Positions 8,300-17,018 of a DNA stretch of 64,000 nt are shown here, piece after piece. Position 1 is the first letter of the stretch. The number at the start of each line of letters is the position of its first letter. Below the pieces are notes generated by a model, which worked only from the letters and a program-made list of their open reading frames with translations, was not told the origin of the DNA and ran no database searches. A program made the position numbers and the translations under genes. The DNA is taken from NCBI RefSeq assembly GCF_001584145.1, contig NZ_CP013232.1, positions 2,108,001 through 2,172,000 on the forward strand, in the 5' to 3' direction. This stretch comes from Collimonas fungivorans. Lineage in GTDB: Bacteria; Pseudomonadota; Gammaproteobacteria; Burkholderiales; Burkholderiaceae_D.

Positions 8300-9562
8300 A
8301 TGAAGGCTTTACTCAACGCGTTTGAAAGCAGGGCGCCGGAAATCGTCTTTGAATGGCATGACGCGGAGACCCCGGCGCGCGGCTGGATCGTGATCAATTC
8401 GCTGCGCGGCGGCGCGGCGGGCGGCGGCACCCGCATGCGCAGCGGCCTGGACCGGCGCGAAGTGGAATCGCTGGCGAAGACCATGGAAGTCAAGTTCACC
8501 GTCTCCGGCCCGGCCATCGGCGGCGCCAAGTCGGGCATCGATTTCGATCCTGCCGATCCGCGCAAGGATGGCGTGCTGCGGCGCTGGTACAAGGCGGTCA
8601 CGCCTTTGCTGAAAACCTATTACGGCACCGGCGGCGACCTGAATGTCGACGAAGTCCATGAAGTGATTCCGATGACCGAGAGCTACGGCCTGTGGCATCC
8701 GCAGGAAGGCATCGTCAACGGCCATTTCCAGCCTAGCGACAGCGCCCGCATCCAGAAAGTCGGGCAGTTGCGCATGGGCGTGGCCAAGGTAGTGGAAGAT
8801 GCGCGTTACACGCCAGCCGCCAGCCGCAAACACCTGGTGGCGGACCTGATCACAGGCTGGGGCGTGGCCGAATCTGTGTTGCACTACTACCGCCTGTATG
8901 GCGGCAGCGTCGCAGGCAAGCGCGTGATCGTGCAGGGCTGGGGCAATGTCGGTTCGACCGCGGCGTACTACCTGTCCAAGGCTGGCGCGCGTGTAGTCGG
9001 CATCATCGACCGCAACGGCGGCCTGGTGAAAGCCGAAGGCTACAGCCACGAAGAAGTGCATGCCTTGTTCCTGACCAAGCAGGGCAACCAGCTGATTGCC
9101 GGCGACATGCTGTCGTTCGATGCCTGCAATGCGGCGATCTGGAGCGTAGGCGCGGACATTTTCCTGCCTTGCGCCGGCTCGCGCCTGGTGCGGCAGGAAC
9201 AGGTCGACCAGATGGTCGCCCACGGCCTGGAAGTGGTCGCCAGCGGCGCCAACGTGCCGTTTGCCGACAGCGATATTTTCTACGGCCCGATCTATGAATA
9301 CGCCGACACCAAGGTCGCAGTGATCCCGGATTTCGTCGCCAACTGCGGCATGGCGCGAGCCTTTGCGTTCCTGATGCAAAGCGAGGTGGAAATTTCCGAT
9401 GAAGCCATCTTCGGCGACGTTTCGGCCACCGTCGCCGCGGCGCTGGAAAAATGCCACGGCCGTTCGGCCAGCCGTACGGGCATCGCCAAAGTCGCTTTTG
9501 AAATCGCCTTGCAACAACTGATTACGCCAGAAACCTCGGAATCTGCCGCTACCCGCGGCTGA
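8300..9562 (+). CDS. Glu/Leu/Phe/Val family amino-acid dehydrogenase
   Basis: This 420-residue enzyme oxidatively deaminates an L-amino acid to its 2-keto acid with NAD(P). The catalytic lysine is K77 in GGAKSG, preceded by the glycine-rich RGGAAGGGTRM segment, and the C-terminal Rossmann fold begins at VQGWGNVGST with a downstream acidic residue in GIIDR that favours NAD. An AGGAGC site lies before the ATG at 8300. Because 4-hydroxyphenylpyruvate dioxygenase follows immediately, the substrate may be tyrosine or phenylalanine rather than glutamate. That is context-based inference, and leucine or glutamate remain possible. Confidence 0.88.
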   Translation: MKALLNAFESRAPEIVFEWHDAETPARGWIVINSLRGGAAGGGTRMRSGLDRREVESLAKTMEVKFTVSGPAIGGAKSGIDFDPADPRKDGVLRRWYKAVTPLLKTYYGTGGDLNVDEVHEVIPMTESYGLWHPQEGIVNGHFQPSDSARIQKVGQLRMGVAKVVEDARYTPAASRKHLVADLITGWGVAESVLHYYRLYGGSVAGKRVIVQGWGNVGSTAAYYLSKAGARVVGIIDRNGGLVKAEGYSHEEVHALFLTKQGNQLIAGDMLSFDACNAAIWSVGADIFLPCAGSRLVRQEQVDQMVAHGLEVVASGANVPFADSDIFYGPIYEYADTKVAVIPDFVANCGMARAFAFLMQSEVEISDEAIFGDVSATVAAALEKCHGRSASRTGIAKVAFEIALQQLITPETSESAATRG

Positions 9563-9607
9563 TCCGTTTTGATCCAGTCCACCAGACTTTATTTGCAGGA
9601 GTACATC

Positions 9608-10684
9608 ATGTCCGATCTGTTTGAAAACCCCATGGGCCTGTGCGGCTTTGAATTTGTCGAGTTCGCCTCGCCGACCCCGAATGTGCTGGAGCCGGCATTC
9701 GAAGCCATGGGCTTCTCCAAGGTGGCGCGCCACCGCTCCAAGGATGTGACCCTGTATCGCCAGGGCGATATCAATTTCATCATCAATTACGAGCCCAAGA
9801 GCCCAGCCTATTATTTCGCCAAAGAGCATGGCCCGTCCGCTTGCGGCATGGCGTTCCGCGTCAATGACGCACACCTGGCGTACCAGCGCGCGCTGGAGCG
9901 CGGCGCCGAGCCGATGGAAATCAACACCGGCGTGATGGAATTGCGTTTGCCGGCGATCAAGGGCATCGGCGGCGCGCCGCTGTATCTGATCGATCGTTTC
10001 ACTCCCGGGAAGTCAATCTATGACATCGATTTCGAATTCATCGAAGGCGCGGAGCGCAACCCTGTCGGCGCCGGCCTGAAAACCATCGACCACCTGACCC
10101 ACAATGTATACCGCGGCCGCATGGCGCACTGGGCGGCGTTCTACGAGCGACTGTTCAATTTCCGCGAAGTCCGTTATTTCGACATCAAGGGCGAGTACAC
10201 CGGCCTGACTTCCAAGGCGATGAGCGCGCCGGACGGCAAGATCCGCATTCCCCTGAATGAAGAGTCGTCCAAAGGTTCGGGCCAGATCGAAGAGTTCCTG
10301 ATGCAGTTCAACGGCGAAGGGATACAGCATATTGCTTTGCAAACTGATAACCTGGTGCAGACATGGGACGCCTTGAAGAAGATGGGCACGCCATTCATGA
10401 CAGCGCCGCCGGCTACCTACTACGAAATGCTGGAAGGGCGCCTGCCAAACCACGGCGAGCCGACCGCCGAGCTGCAGATGCGCGGCATCCTGCTGGACGG
10501 TGTCTCGAACCAGGATGGCCAGCGCCTGCTGCTGCAGATTTTCTCGGCCACCACTTTGGGTCCGGTGTTTTTCGAATTCATCCAGCGCAAAGGCGACGAA
10601 GGCTTCGGTGAAGGCAATTTCAAGGCGCTGTTCGAGTCCATCGAGCGCGACCAGATACGTCGTGGCGTACTGAAATCCGAATAA
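9608..10684 (+). CDS. hpd: 4-hydroxyphenylpyruvate dioxygenase
   Basis: This 358-residue non-haem iron enzyme converts 4-hydroxyphenylpyruvate to homogentisate in tyrosine degradation. The two vicinal-oxygen-chelate domains are visible, and the iron ligands of the C-terminal domain are in place: His in [10 protein letters not shown], His in GIQHIALQT and Glu in [16 protein letters not shown]. The ATG at 9608 has GCAGGAG upstream; an earlier in-frame start at 9569 lacks support. The gene is 45 bases after the dehydrogenase and probably co-transcribed. Later pathway genes (homogentisate dioxygenase, fumarylacetoacetase) are not in this window. Confidence 0.95.
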   Translation: MSDLFENPMGLCGFEFVEFASPTPNVLEPAFEAMGFSKVARHRSKDVTLYRQGDINFIINYEPKSPAYYFAKEHGPSACGMAFRVNDAHLAYQRALERGAEPMEINTGVMELRLPAIKGIGGAPLYLIDRFTPGKSIYDIDFEFIEGAERNPVGAGLKTIDHLTHNVYRGRMAHWAAFYERLFNFREVRYFDIKGEYTGLTSKAMSAPDGKIRIPLNEESSKGSGQIEEFLMQFNGEGIQHIALQTDNLVQTWDALKKMGTPFMTAPPATYYEMLEGRLPNHGEPTAELQMRGILLDGVSNQDGQRLLLQIFSATTLGPVFFEFIQRKGDEGFGEGNFKALFESIERDQIRRGVLKSE

Positions 10685-10703
10685 ACTTAGTTGGATTTTA
10701 GCA

Positions 10704-10739
10704 ACAACTTGTTTTGGGGGAAAGTTGTGCTGATATGAT
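10704..10739 (+). promoter_or_regulatory. candidate porin promoter with inverted repeat
   Basis: A -10-like TATGAT (10734-10739) lies 19 bases after TTGTTT (10709-10714). The ACAACTT (10704-10710) and AAGTTGT (10722-10728) arms form a 7-bp inverted repeat across the -35 region. The 145-base leader to the porin contains a further 7-bp stem (10814-10820 with 10831-10837). Evidence is by eye only. Confidence 0.3.
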
Positions 10740-10884
10740 GTCTGCTCAGCTTTACCCCGGCAACGCTGAAATGGCAGCGTGAGGTAGCAGCAGTGGCGGT
10801 AAAGCGATGGCGGGGCGACGTGGGAGCAGGCGTCGCCAGGCCGTCGAATAAAATCTAAAAAATGTTTAACTTACGGAGAGATGC

Positions 10885-11973
10885 ATGAAAAAATATTCCT
10901 TGATGCTGGTAGCAGCAGGTTTGGCCAGCGGGAGCGCGATGGCCCAGACTAATGTCACGATCTACGGCATTGTCGACACCAGCATCCGTTATCTCAGCAG
11001 CGATAACGCAGCCGGGCAAAAAAACTTTGTCATCACGAATGGTGCGATCTCGAACAGCCGTATCGGTTTCAAGGGTACTGAAGACCTGGGCGGCGGCCTG
11101 AAAGCTATTTTCCGCCTGGAGAATGGCTTCAATTCCGATACCGGCAGCATGTCCAGCGCCAATACTCTGTTCAGCCGTCAATCCTACGTCGGCCTGAGTG
11201 GTTCTTTCGGCACGGTCACCCTGGGTCGCCAGCAAACTCCGCTGTTTGACCTGATGGCGGACCATTTCGATCCGCTGACCGTCGGCAACTACGACCAGAA
11301 TGCCTGGATGCCGGCCGGCGCCACCCTGATCCGCAATTCGAACATGCTGAAGTACTACGGCACTTTCGGCGGTCTCGCTGCAGGCATCAGCTATGCTGCC
11401 GGCGAGAAGGCCGGATCGGTCAAGCTGGGCAGCCAGATCGGCGGCACCCTGGCCTACACCGCCGGCCCGTTTGCCATCGGCGGCGGCTTCCAGCAAACTG
11501 TCAGCCCGACCAATTCGGACTGGAAAGACACTGCCTACAACCTGAGCCTGTCCTACACGCTGGGCGCGGCCAAGCTGTTCGGCGGCTACTATCGCATCAA
11601 GGACAGCACCGGCACGACCCCGGCATATTTCGGCGTCACCAACAGCGCGGCTTCGATCAATGGCGGCATCGGCGGCGTCGAGCGCAAGGACGATGCTTAC
11701 TTCCTGGGTGCGACCTACCAGGCAACTCCAGCCTGGTCCCTGACCGCGGCCGGCTACTATGACAAGAGCAAGAACGTTACGGTCGCCACCTTGGGCAACC
11801 TGGGCGACGGCACCCGTTACGCGCTGGTCGGCGTGGCGGAATATGCTTTGTCCAAGCGCACTCAGGTCTATGGTACGGTCGACTACAACAAGGCCAAGAA
11901 CGCGGCCTTGTCGGAACTGGTTGGCAAGGATAGCGTGACCGGCGTTGCGGTCGGCATCCGTCACATTTTCTAA
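10885..11973 (+). CDS. Gram-negative general porin (Porin_4 type)
   Basis: This 362-residue outer-membrane protein has a clear signal peptide (MKKYSLMLVAAGLASGSAMA, mature start QTNVTIYGIVD) and the beta-strand pattern of trimeric 16-strand betaproteobacterial porins, including SRIGFKGTEDLGGGLKAIF, the segment FGTVTLGRQ and a C-terminal phenylalanine (VGIRHIF) recognised by the BAM machinery. It allows passive diffusion of small solutes. GGAGAG precedes the ATG. The gene stands alone, ending in a TTCG-loop terminator. Confidence 0.95.
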   Translation: MKKYSLMLVAAGLASGSAMAQTNVTIYGIVDTSIRYLSSDNAAGQKNFVITNGAISNSRIGFKGTEDLGGGLKAIFRLENGFNSDTGSMSSANTLFSRQSYVGLSGSFGTVTLGRQQTPLFDLMADHFDPLTVGNYDQNAWMPAGATLIRNSNMLKYYGTFGGLAAGISYAAGEKAGSVKLGSQIGGTLAYTAGPFAIGGGFQQTVSPTNSDWKDTAYNLSLSYTLGAAKLFGGYYRIKDSTGTTPAYFGVTNSAASINGGIGGVERKDDAYFLGATYQATPAWSLTAAGYYDKSKNVTVATLGNLGDGTRYALVGVAEYALSKRTQVYGTVDYNKAKNAALSELVGKDSVTGVAVGIRHIF

Positions 11974-11992
11974 ATAAAGAAACCCGGTGATA

Positions 11993-12022
11993 AAAAGCGC
12001 AGCTTCGGCTGCGCTTTTTTTT
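11993..12022. terminator. TTCG-loop terminator between porin and modC
   Basis: An 11-bp stem with a TTCG tetraloop (11993-12003 with 12008-12018) is flanked by A and T runs on both sides, so it can act in both directions. The plus-strand T-run overlaps the modC stop codon. Confidence 0.85.
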
Positions 12023-12698
12023 ATACCCTGGCCGGCGGCGCGATCATGCCGTCGCGGATCTCGAAGATCTCGTCGCCCAGCAAGGCCAGGTCGGCAGGGT
12101 CGTGGGTGATCACCATCATCGGCACGTTCAGCTGCTTTTGCAGCTCGGACAGTTCACGCCGCATGCGGTCGCGCAAGCTCAGGTCGAGTGCGGAAAACGG
12201 TTCGTCCAGCAGCAGGATGTCAGGCTCCAATGCCAGCGCCCTGGCCAAGGCCACACGTTGCCGCTGGCCGCCCGACAACTGGTGCGGATAACTGTTGGCG
12301 GCTGCGCTCAGTTCGAACGAGGCCAGCCATTTCTTGACGACCGGATGGTCGTGCGGGCGGCGCAGGTTGAAGCAGCCCGGGCGCAGGCCGAAAGCCACAT
12401 TCTGCGCCACGGTAAGGTGCGGGAACAAGGCATAGTCCTGGAACAGGTAGGCGACCTTGCGCCGCTGCGGCGGCAGGCAAATGCCGCCGGCGCTGTCGAA
12501 CAAGGTGTTTTGCTTGAGGCGGATCATGCCTTCATCTGGCGTCAGCAAACCGGCGATCGCCTGCAAGGTCAGGCTCTTGCCGGCGCCGGACGGGCCGTAC
12601 AGCACCACCCGGTCGCTTTCGGTTTGCAGCGCGATATCGAGATTGAAGCCGCGGTCGTCGGCCTGCAGATGCTTGCGTATGCTGATCTCGATGGTCAT
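12021..12698 (-). CDS. modC: molybdate ABC transporter ATP-binding protein
   Basis: This 225-residue ATPase has Walker A GPSGAGKS (about residues 35-42), signature LSGGQRQRVALARALA and Walker B ILLLDEPFSALD. It energises molybdate import with ModB and ModA encoded just upstream. Canonical ModC is about 350 residues and ends in a molybdate-binding TOBE/MOP domain; here the protein stops after the nucleotide-binding domain, a short form found in many betaproteobacteria. The start is 10 bases after the modB stop. Confidence 0.9.
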   Translation of the reverse strand: MTIEISIRKHLQADDRGFNLDIALQTESDRVVLYGPSGAGKSLTLQAIAGLLTPDEGMIRLKQNTLFDSAGGICLPPQRRKVAYLFQDYALFPHLTVAQNVAFGLRPGCFNLRRPHDHPVVKKWLASFELSAAANSYPHQLSGGQRQRVALARALALEPDILLLDEPFSALDLSLRDRMRRELSELQKQLNVPMMVITHDPADLALLGDEIFEIRDGMIAPPARV

Positions 12699-12708
12699 GG
12701 TGAATTCG

Positions 12709-13386
12709 TCATGTCTGCCTGCGCTGAGGGCTTTTCGGCAACAGGCGGCCGGCGATCAGCAGCACCACGATACAAGTGGCGGAAGTGATCAGCACCAGCA
12801 GGTTGGCGGTCTGGTCGTCGCCAGCCTGCACCGCTTCATAAATGGCGACCGACAAGGTCTGGGTACGGCCAGGCAGGTTGCCGGCGATCATCAGGGTGGC
12901 GCCGAATTCCCCGAGCGCGCGCGCAAATGCCAGCAGTACACCTGCCGCGATGCCCTTGGAGGCGAGCGGCAAGGTGACGCGGAAGAACACGCCGGCTTCC
13001 GACACGCCCAGCACACGCGCGGCGTTTTCCAGTTGCACGTCGACATTCTCGAAAGCAGCACGGGCCGACCTGAGCACCAGCGGAAAGGCGACGATGGTGG
13101 CGGCGATCACTGCGCCTTGCCAGGTGAATACCAGCTGGATGTCCCATTTTTCCAGCCAGGCGCCGAACACGCCGCGGCGGCCCAGCAGCACCAGCAGGTA
13201 ATAGCCGAGCACGGTCGGCGGCAGCACCAGCGGCAGGGTCAGGATGGCGTCGACCAGGTCGCGCGCCGGCGAGCGCCAGCGCGATAAGCCATAGGCGGCA
13301 GCGACGCCAAACAGCATGTTGAGCAGGGTGGCCCAGCCTGCTACTTTCAACGACAGCAGCAGTGCAACCCAGACACCGCTGTTCAT
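12709..13386 (-). CDS. modB: molybdate ABC transporter permease
   Basis: This 225-residue inner-membrane permease has about five hydrophobic segments. The EAA-type coupling loop is visible in ENAARVLGVSEAGVFFRVTLPL, where the ATPase docks, and LPLVLPPTVLGYYLL is typical of ModB. It lies between modA and modC in a three-gene operon on the minus strand. Confidence 0.93.
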   Translation of the reverse strand: MNSGVWVALLLSLKVAGWATLLNMLFGVAAAYGLSRWRSPARDLVDAILTLPLVLPPTVLGYYLLVLLGRRGVFGAWLEKWDIQLVFTWQGAVIAATIVAFPLVLRSARAAFENVDVQLENAARVLGVSEAGVFFRVTLPLASKGIAAGVLLAFARALGEFGATLMIAGNLPGRTQTLSVAIYEAVQAGDDQTANLLVLITSATCIVVLLIAGRLLPKSPQRRQT

Positions 13387-13454
13387 GGCTTCTGCTTTCT
13401 ATTCACTACTAACCTTTACCGCTGTCAGGGGAGCTTGACGATAACACCCTGTCA

Positions 13455-14225
13455 TCAGGGTTTCAAGAAACCGTAGCGCGCCAGCGTGGCCTGGCCGGCC
13501 GGCGACAGTACATAGGCGACGAACTTGGCAGCCATATCGGCCTGCCTGGTGTTACTGGTGACAGCGATCGGATAACTGACCGCGGTTTGCGACGGCACCT
13601 GCAATGCGACCTTGACCTTGTCCGGCATGATCGCGGCGTCGGTGGAGAACACAAAACCGGCGTCGACTTCGCCGCGCGCCACATAGTCCAGGCTCTGGCG
13701 TACGTTTTGCGCCGGCACGCCCTTGGCGGCAACCACGTCCCACAGGTTGGCGTGCTCCAGCGCGGCCTTGGTGTAGCGGCCGACCGGCACCGAAGCAGGA
13801 TTGCCGTAGGCGACGCGCTTGACCGCCGGCTGCGCCAAGTCCTGCAATTGCTGTATGCGCAGCTGGCTGTCGGCCGGCACGATCAGCACGATCTGGTTAT
13901 TCGCAAAATTCTTGCGGCTGGCGGCCAGCACGGCCTTTTCGGCTTCGGCCTTGTTCATGGCTTCCTGGTCGGCCGAAGCGAAGACGTCGGCCGGCGCGCC
14001 TTTGATGATCTGCTGCAGCAAGACATCGGAGGCGGCAAAGTTGAGAATCACCTTGGTGTTGGGGTTTTGCGCTTCAAACGCCTGGCCGAGGTCCTTGAAG
14101 GCATTGGTCAGGCTGGCGGCTGCCGAGACCACCAGGTCGGCCGCATGGACTGCCGGCGTCGATAGCAACAGCAGCAACAGAGGCAGGGCGCTGGCAAGGA
14201 TCAGGCGTTTAAGACGGCGCAACAT
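13455..14225 (-). CDS. modA: molybdate-binding periplasmic protein
   Basis: This 256-residue protein starts at the ATG whose first base is 14225, preceded by AGGAG seven bases away; the longer open frame to 14309 lacks a ribosome site. A leucine-rich signal peptide ends near VHAAD, followed by the ModA fold: SAAASLTNAFKDLG near the N-terminus, DVFASADQEAMN and YPIAVTSNT. It captures molybdate or tungstate for ModBC. A ModE-box-like site lies about 53 bases upstream. Confidence 0.93.
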   Translation of the reverse strand: MLRRLKRLILASALPLLLLLLSTPAVHAADLVVSAAASLTNAFKDLGQAFEAQNPNTKVILNFAASDVLLQQIIKGAPADVFASADQEAMNKAEAEKAVLAASRKNFANNQIVLIVPADSQLRIQQLQDLAQPAVKRVAYGNPASVPVGRYTKAALEHANLWDVVAAKGVPAQNVRQSLDYVARGEVDAGFVFSTDAAIMPDKVKVALQVPSQTAVSYPIAVTSNTRQADMAAKFVAYVLSPAGQATLARYGFLKP

Positions 14226-14277
14226 GGAATATCTCCTGAGTGGTGGGTGGCAAGCGGGTGGCAAAATCGGGCAACAT

Positions 14278-14301
14278 CGAAATATATGGCAGGATATAGC
14301 G
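14278..14301. promoter_or_regulatory. ModE-box-like inverted repeat upstream of modABC
   Basis: The half-sites CGaaATAT (14278-14285) and ATATagCG (14294-14301) form an inverted repeat with an 8-base spacer, matching the general CGnTATAT form of ModE operators. It lies between divergent modA and modE and 53 bases before the modA start, suitable for repression of modABC when molybdate is plentiful. Confidence 0.6.
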
Positions 14302-14405
14302 TAGGTCAACTCGCAGTGTAACTTTCCAACACGGAGTCAGTGCTAAATCTTGCCGGCATGGCGAATATGCCAACAAAATACCTGATTTGCCGCCTGCCTC
14401 CTTGC

Positions 14406-14411
14406 TACAAT
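14406..14411 (+). promoter_or_regulatory. -10 element of a possible leaderless modE transcript
   Basis: TACAAT lies exactly 7 bases before the modE ATG, and no Shine-Dalgarno sequence is visible. Transcription from this element would begin at or next to the start codon. Confidence 0.4.
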
Positions 14412-14418
14412 CCCGCAT

Positions 14419-14787
14419 ATGGCAAATTCCAAATCGGTTCGGCTCAGAGTGTTGCAGGGCGATGCAATCGCCTTCGGTCCAGGCAAGGCAGCGCTGCTGC
14501 TGGCCATCCATCAAAGCGGTTCGATTTCCGCAGCGGCACGTTCGCTGGGCATGTCATATCGCCGCGCCTGGCTGCTGGTCGAAGCGATGAACCAATGCTT
14601 CCAGTCGCCGCTGGTGGCGACTGCGACCGGCGGCGCCAAAGGCGGCGGCGCGCAGGTGACGCCGATAGGGCACGAAATCATGGCGCGCTACCAGGCCATG
14701 CAAAACAAGGCGGAAGCAGCGGTTGGCACGGATATGGCGTACTTCGACGCACTGATGGCGGCGCCAGACAATCCTGCCGGCGCTTGA
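14419..14787 (+). CDS. modE: ModE-type molybdenum-responsive regulator (DNA-binding domain only)
   Basis: This 122-residue protein matches the N-terminal winged helix-turn-helix of ModE, with GSISAAARSLGMSYRRAWLLVEAMN (read in shorter pieces) as the helix-turn-helix and ATGGAKGGGAQVTPIG as the wing. The C-terminal pair of MOP molybdate-binding domains is absent, so metal sensing must involve another protein or a different mechanism. It is divergent from modABC. The start has no ribosome site but a -10-like element seven bases upstream. Confidence 0.85.
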   Translation: MANSKSVRLRVLQGDAIAFGPGKAALLLAIHQSGSISAAARSLGMSYRRAWLLVEAMNQCFQSPLVATATGGAKGGGAQVTPIGHEIMARYQAMQNKAEAAVGTDMAYFDALMAAPDNPAGA

Positions 14788-14840
14788 AACGCTAGTATTC
14801 CAGTCACATAACCAATCAAATAAGCTCGCCACCACACACC

Positions 14841-16616
14841 ATGCCCTCAAGCAGCACTGTACGTAGCACCGCAGGTAGCACGCTTTTAAGATACCGGATC
14901 CGCCTGCAACGCCTGTTCCATTTTTCCGAAAGCCATTCGATGCTGCTGTGGGCAGCTGTGGTCGGCTTCCTGGGTGCGCTGGCGACGGTGCTGTTCCGCG
15001 AGTGCATCTATGGCTTGCAGCAGCTGCTGACCGGGCACAGCGGCAGTTTTGTCGCCATGGCCAAGAGCTTGTCGTGGCCGATGCGTTTGCTGCTGCCGGC
15101 TGCCGGTGGTCTGCTGGCCGGGGCGATCCTGGTGCTGGCGAAGCGCGTGCCGTCCAGCGCTACCTCGGATTACATGGAAGCGGTGGCGATCGGCGACGGC
15201 AACATCCCGGTGCGGCAGAGCCTGCTGCGCAGCCTGTCTTCGCTGGCGACAGTGGTCTCCGGCGGGTCGATCGGGCGTGAAGGGCCGATGGTGCAGCTGG
15301 CGGCGCTGGCGGCATCGCTGGTAGGCCGCTTCACTCATTTCAGCCCAGCCCGCTTGCGCCTGCTGGTGGCATGCGGCGCGGCGGCCGGCATCACCTCGGC
15401 CTACAACGCACCGATTGCCGGCGCTTTTTTCGTCACCGAAATCGTGCTGGGCGCGATCGTCATGGAAAGCTTCGGGCCGGTGGTGGTGGCCTCGGTGGTC
15501 GCCAACATCACCATGCGCGAGCTGCCCGGCTACCATCCGGCTTACGAGATGCCGCCGTTCCCGCCGGTCGCCGGCATCGAGATCCTGTGGTTTGTGCTGT
15601 TGGGCATCATGGCCGGCGTCGCCGCGCCGCAATTCCTGCGCTTGCTGGCGTTCTCCAAGAAGATGTTTACCCGGACCGCCTTGCCGCTGCCGCTAAGGCT
15701 GGGACTGGGCGGCTTGCTGGTGGGCCTGATTTCGGTCTGGATGCCCGAAGTCTGGGGCAACGGCTACAGCGTGGTCAATTCGCTGCTGCATACGCCCTGG
15801 CTGTGGTGGAGCGTCTTGCTGGTGCTGGTGCTGAAGGTATTGGCCACCGCCATCACCACCGGTTCAGGCGCGGTCGGCGGCATCTTCACGCCGACCTTGT
15901 TTGTCGGCGCCGCCATCGGTTATCTGTTCGGGCAACTGATGCATATCATCCTGCCGGACCTTACTTCGGCGCCATTCGCCTACGCCATGGTGGGCATGGG
16001 TGCTTTCCTGGCGGCGGCCACCAGCGCGCCGCTGATGGCGATCCTGATGATTTTCGAGATGACGCTGAGCTACCAGGTGGTGCTGCCGCTGATGCTGTCC
16101 TGCGTGGTGGCTTATTTCATCGCGCGCAGCATCAACGGCGCTTCCATGTACGACATCACGATCAAGCGCAATCGCGATGCGCAGGAACGGGTGCGCCTGC
16201 GCGGCATCCACATGAACGAACTGATCCGGCCGGCCGATACCGTGCTGCCGCTGACTGCGCCGTTTGCTGAAATCAGCGGCCTGTTCCTGAAATATCCGGT
16301 GAAATACATCTATATTGTCGACCAGCGCAATCGCTATTGCGGCGTGGTGGCCCTGCAGGACATTACCTCCTGCCTGCTGGAGAAGAGCGAAACGCAGGGG
16401 AAGGTGGCCGCCGATTTCGTGCGACGTGAGTTCCTGCACGTGGTGACGCCCGAGATGTCGCTGGGCGACGCCTTGCAATCCTTCCTCGACCACCAGGGCG
16501 AACGGCTGCCGGTGGTGCGTAGCCATGAAGATCCGGAGCTGCTGGGCGCGGTCTACAAGACATCCTTGCTGGATGCCTATTTCAGGCTGGACCGGTCGCA
16601 GGAACTGCATGCCTGA
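14841..16616 (+). CDS. clcB: ClC-family chloride channel/transporter with CBS domains (ClcB-like)
   Basis: This 591-residue membrane protein has a ClC core of about residues 35-430 and two C-terminal CBS domains (about 455-585). The GREGP motif with gating glutamate (Glu147) and the GGIFTP filter segment are present. The first filter motif, normally GSGIP, is replaced by a sequence around SSATSDYMEAV, as in ClcB-like proteins, so anion selectivity or coupling may differ. It probably moves chloride across the inner membrane. The tandem CBS domains suggest regulation by adenine nucleotides (family knowledge). The annotated ATG has no strong ribosome site. Confidence 0.88.
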   Translation: MPSSSTVRSTAGSTLLRYRIRLQRLFHFSESHSMLLWAAVVGFLGALATVLFRECIYGLQQLLTGHSGSFVAMAKSLSWPMRLLLPAAGGLLAGAILVLAKRVPSSATSDYMEAVAIGDGNIPVRQSLLRSLSSLATVVSGGSIGREGPMVQLAALAASLVGRFTHFSPARLRLLVACGAAAGITSAYNAPIAGAFFVTEIVLGAIVMESFGPVVVASVVANITMRELPGYHPAYEMPPFPPVAGIEILWFVLLGIMAGVAAPQFLRLLAFSKKMFTRTALPLPLRLGLGGLLVGLISVWMPEVWGNGYSVVNSLLHTPWLWWSVLLVLVLKVLATAITTGSGAVGGIFTPTLFVGAAIGYLFGQLMHIILPDLTSAPFAYAMVGMGAFLAAATSAPLMAILMIFEMTLSYQVVLPLMLSCVVAYFIARSINGASMYDITIKRNRDAQERVRLRGIHMNELIRPADTVLPLTAPFAEISGLFLKYPVKYIYIVDQRNRYCGVVALQDITSCLLEKSETQGKVAADFVRREFLHVVTPEMSLGDALQSFLDHQGERLPVVRSHEDPELLGAVYKTSLLDAYFRLDRSQELHA

Positions 16617-16763
16617 ATCATGTTGTCGAGACAATATTTTACATAAATTTAGCTCTAATTTAGTACACAAGCGCTGCGCGCAGCCGGAGTTTGCTCTATA
16701 TTGGACAGCGGGTCACCGGCTTGGCAGCCGCCCTGCAAACAATATCAACTCTTAGGAGCAGCA

Positions 16764-17018
16764 ATGGGAATTCTGTGGACAATCATCGTAGGTTTCGTAG
16801 TCGGAGTGATTGCTAAATTTCTTCATCCGGGGAAGGAGAACATGGGTCTTATCGTGACTACCTTGCTAGGTATTGCCGGTTCGTTTTTGGCTGGATACAT
16901 CGGCCAGGCCCTGGGCTGGTACCAAGCCGGCCAGGGCGCGGGTTTTATCGGCTCGATCGTCGGCGCTCTGATCCTGTTGCTGATCTACGGCTTTGTCAAA
17001 GGCAAGGCGGCCAGCTGA
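16764..17018 (+). CDS. GlsB/YeaQ/YmgE family small membrane protein
   Basis: This 84-residue protein has three hydrophobic glycine-rich segments (for example VGFVVGVIAKFLHPG and GLIVTTLLGIAGSFLAGYIG), typical of transglycosylase-associated/stress-response GlsB-YeaQ proteins. The ATG at 16764 has AGGAG seven bases upstream; longer frames lack support. Its stop overlaps the next gene's start (TGATG), so the two are translated together. The molecular role of the family is unknown. Confidence 0.85.
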   Translation: MGILWTIIVGFVVGVIAKFLHPGKENMGLIVTTLLGIAGSFLAGYIGQALGWYQAGQGAGFIGSIVGALILLLIYGFVKGKAAS

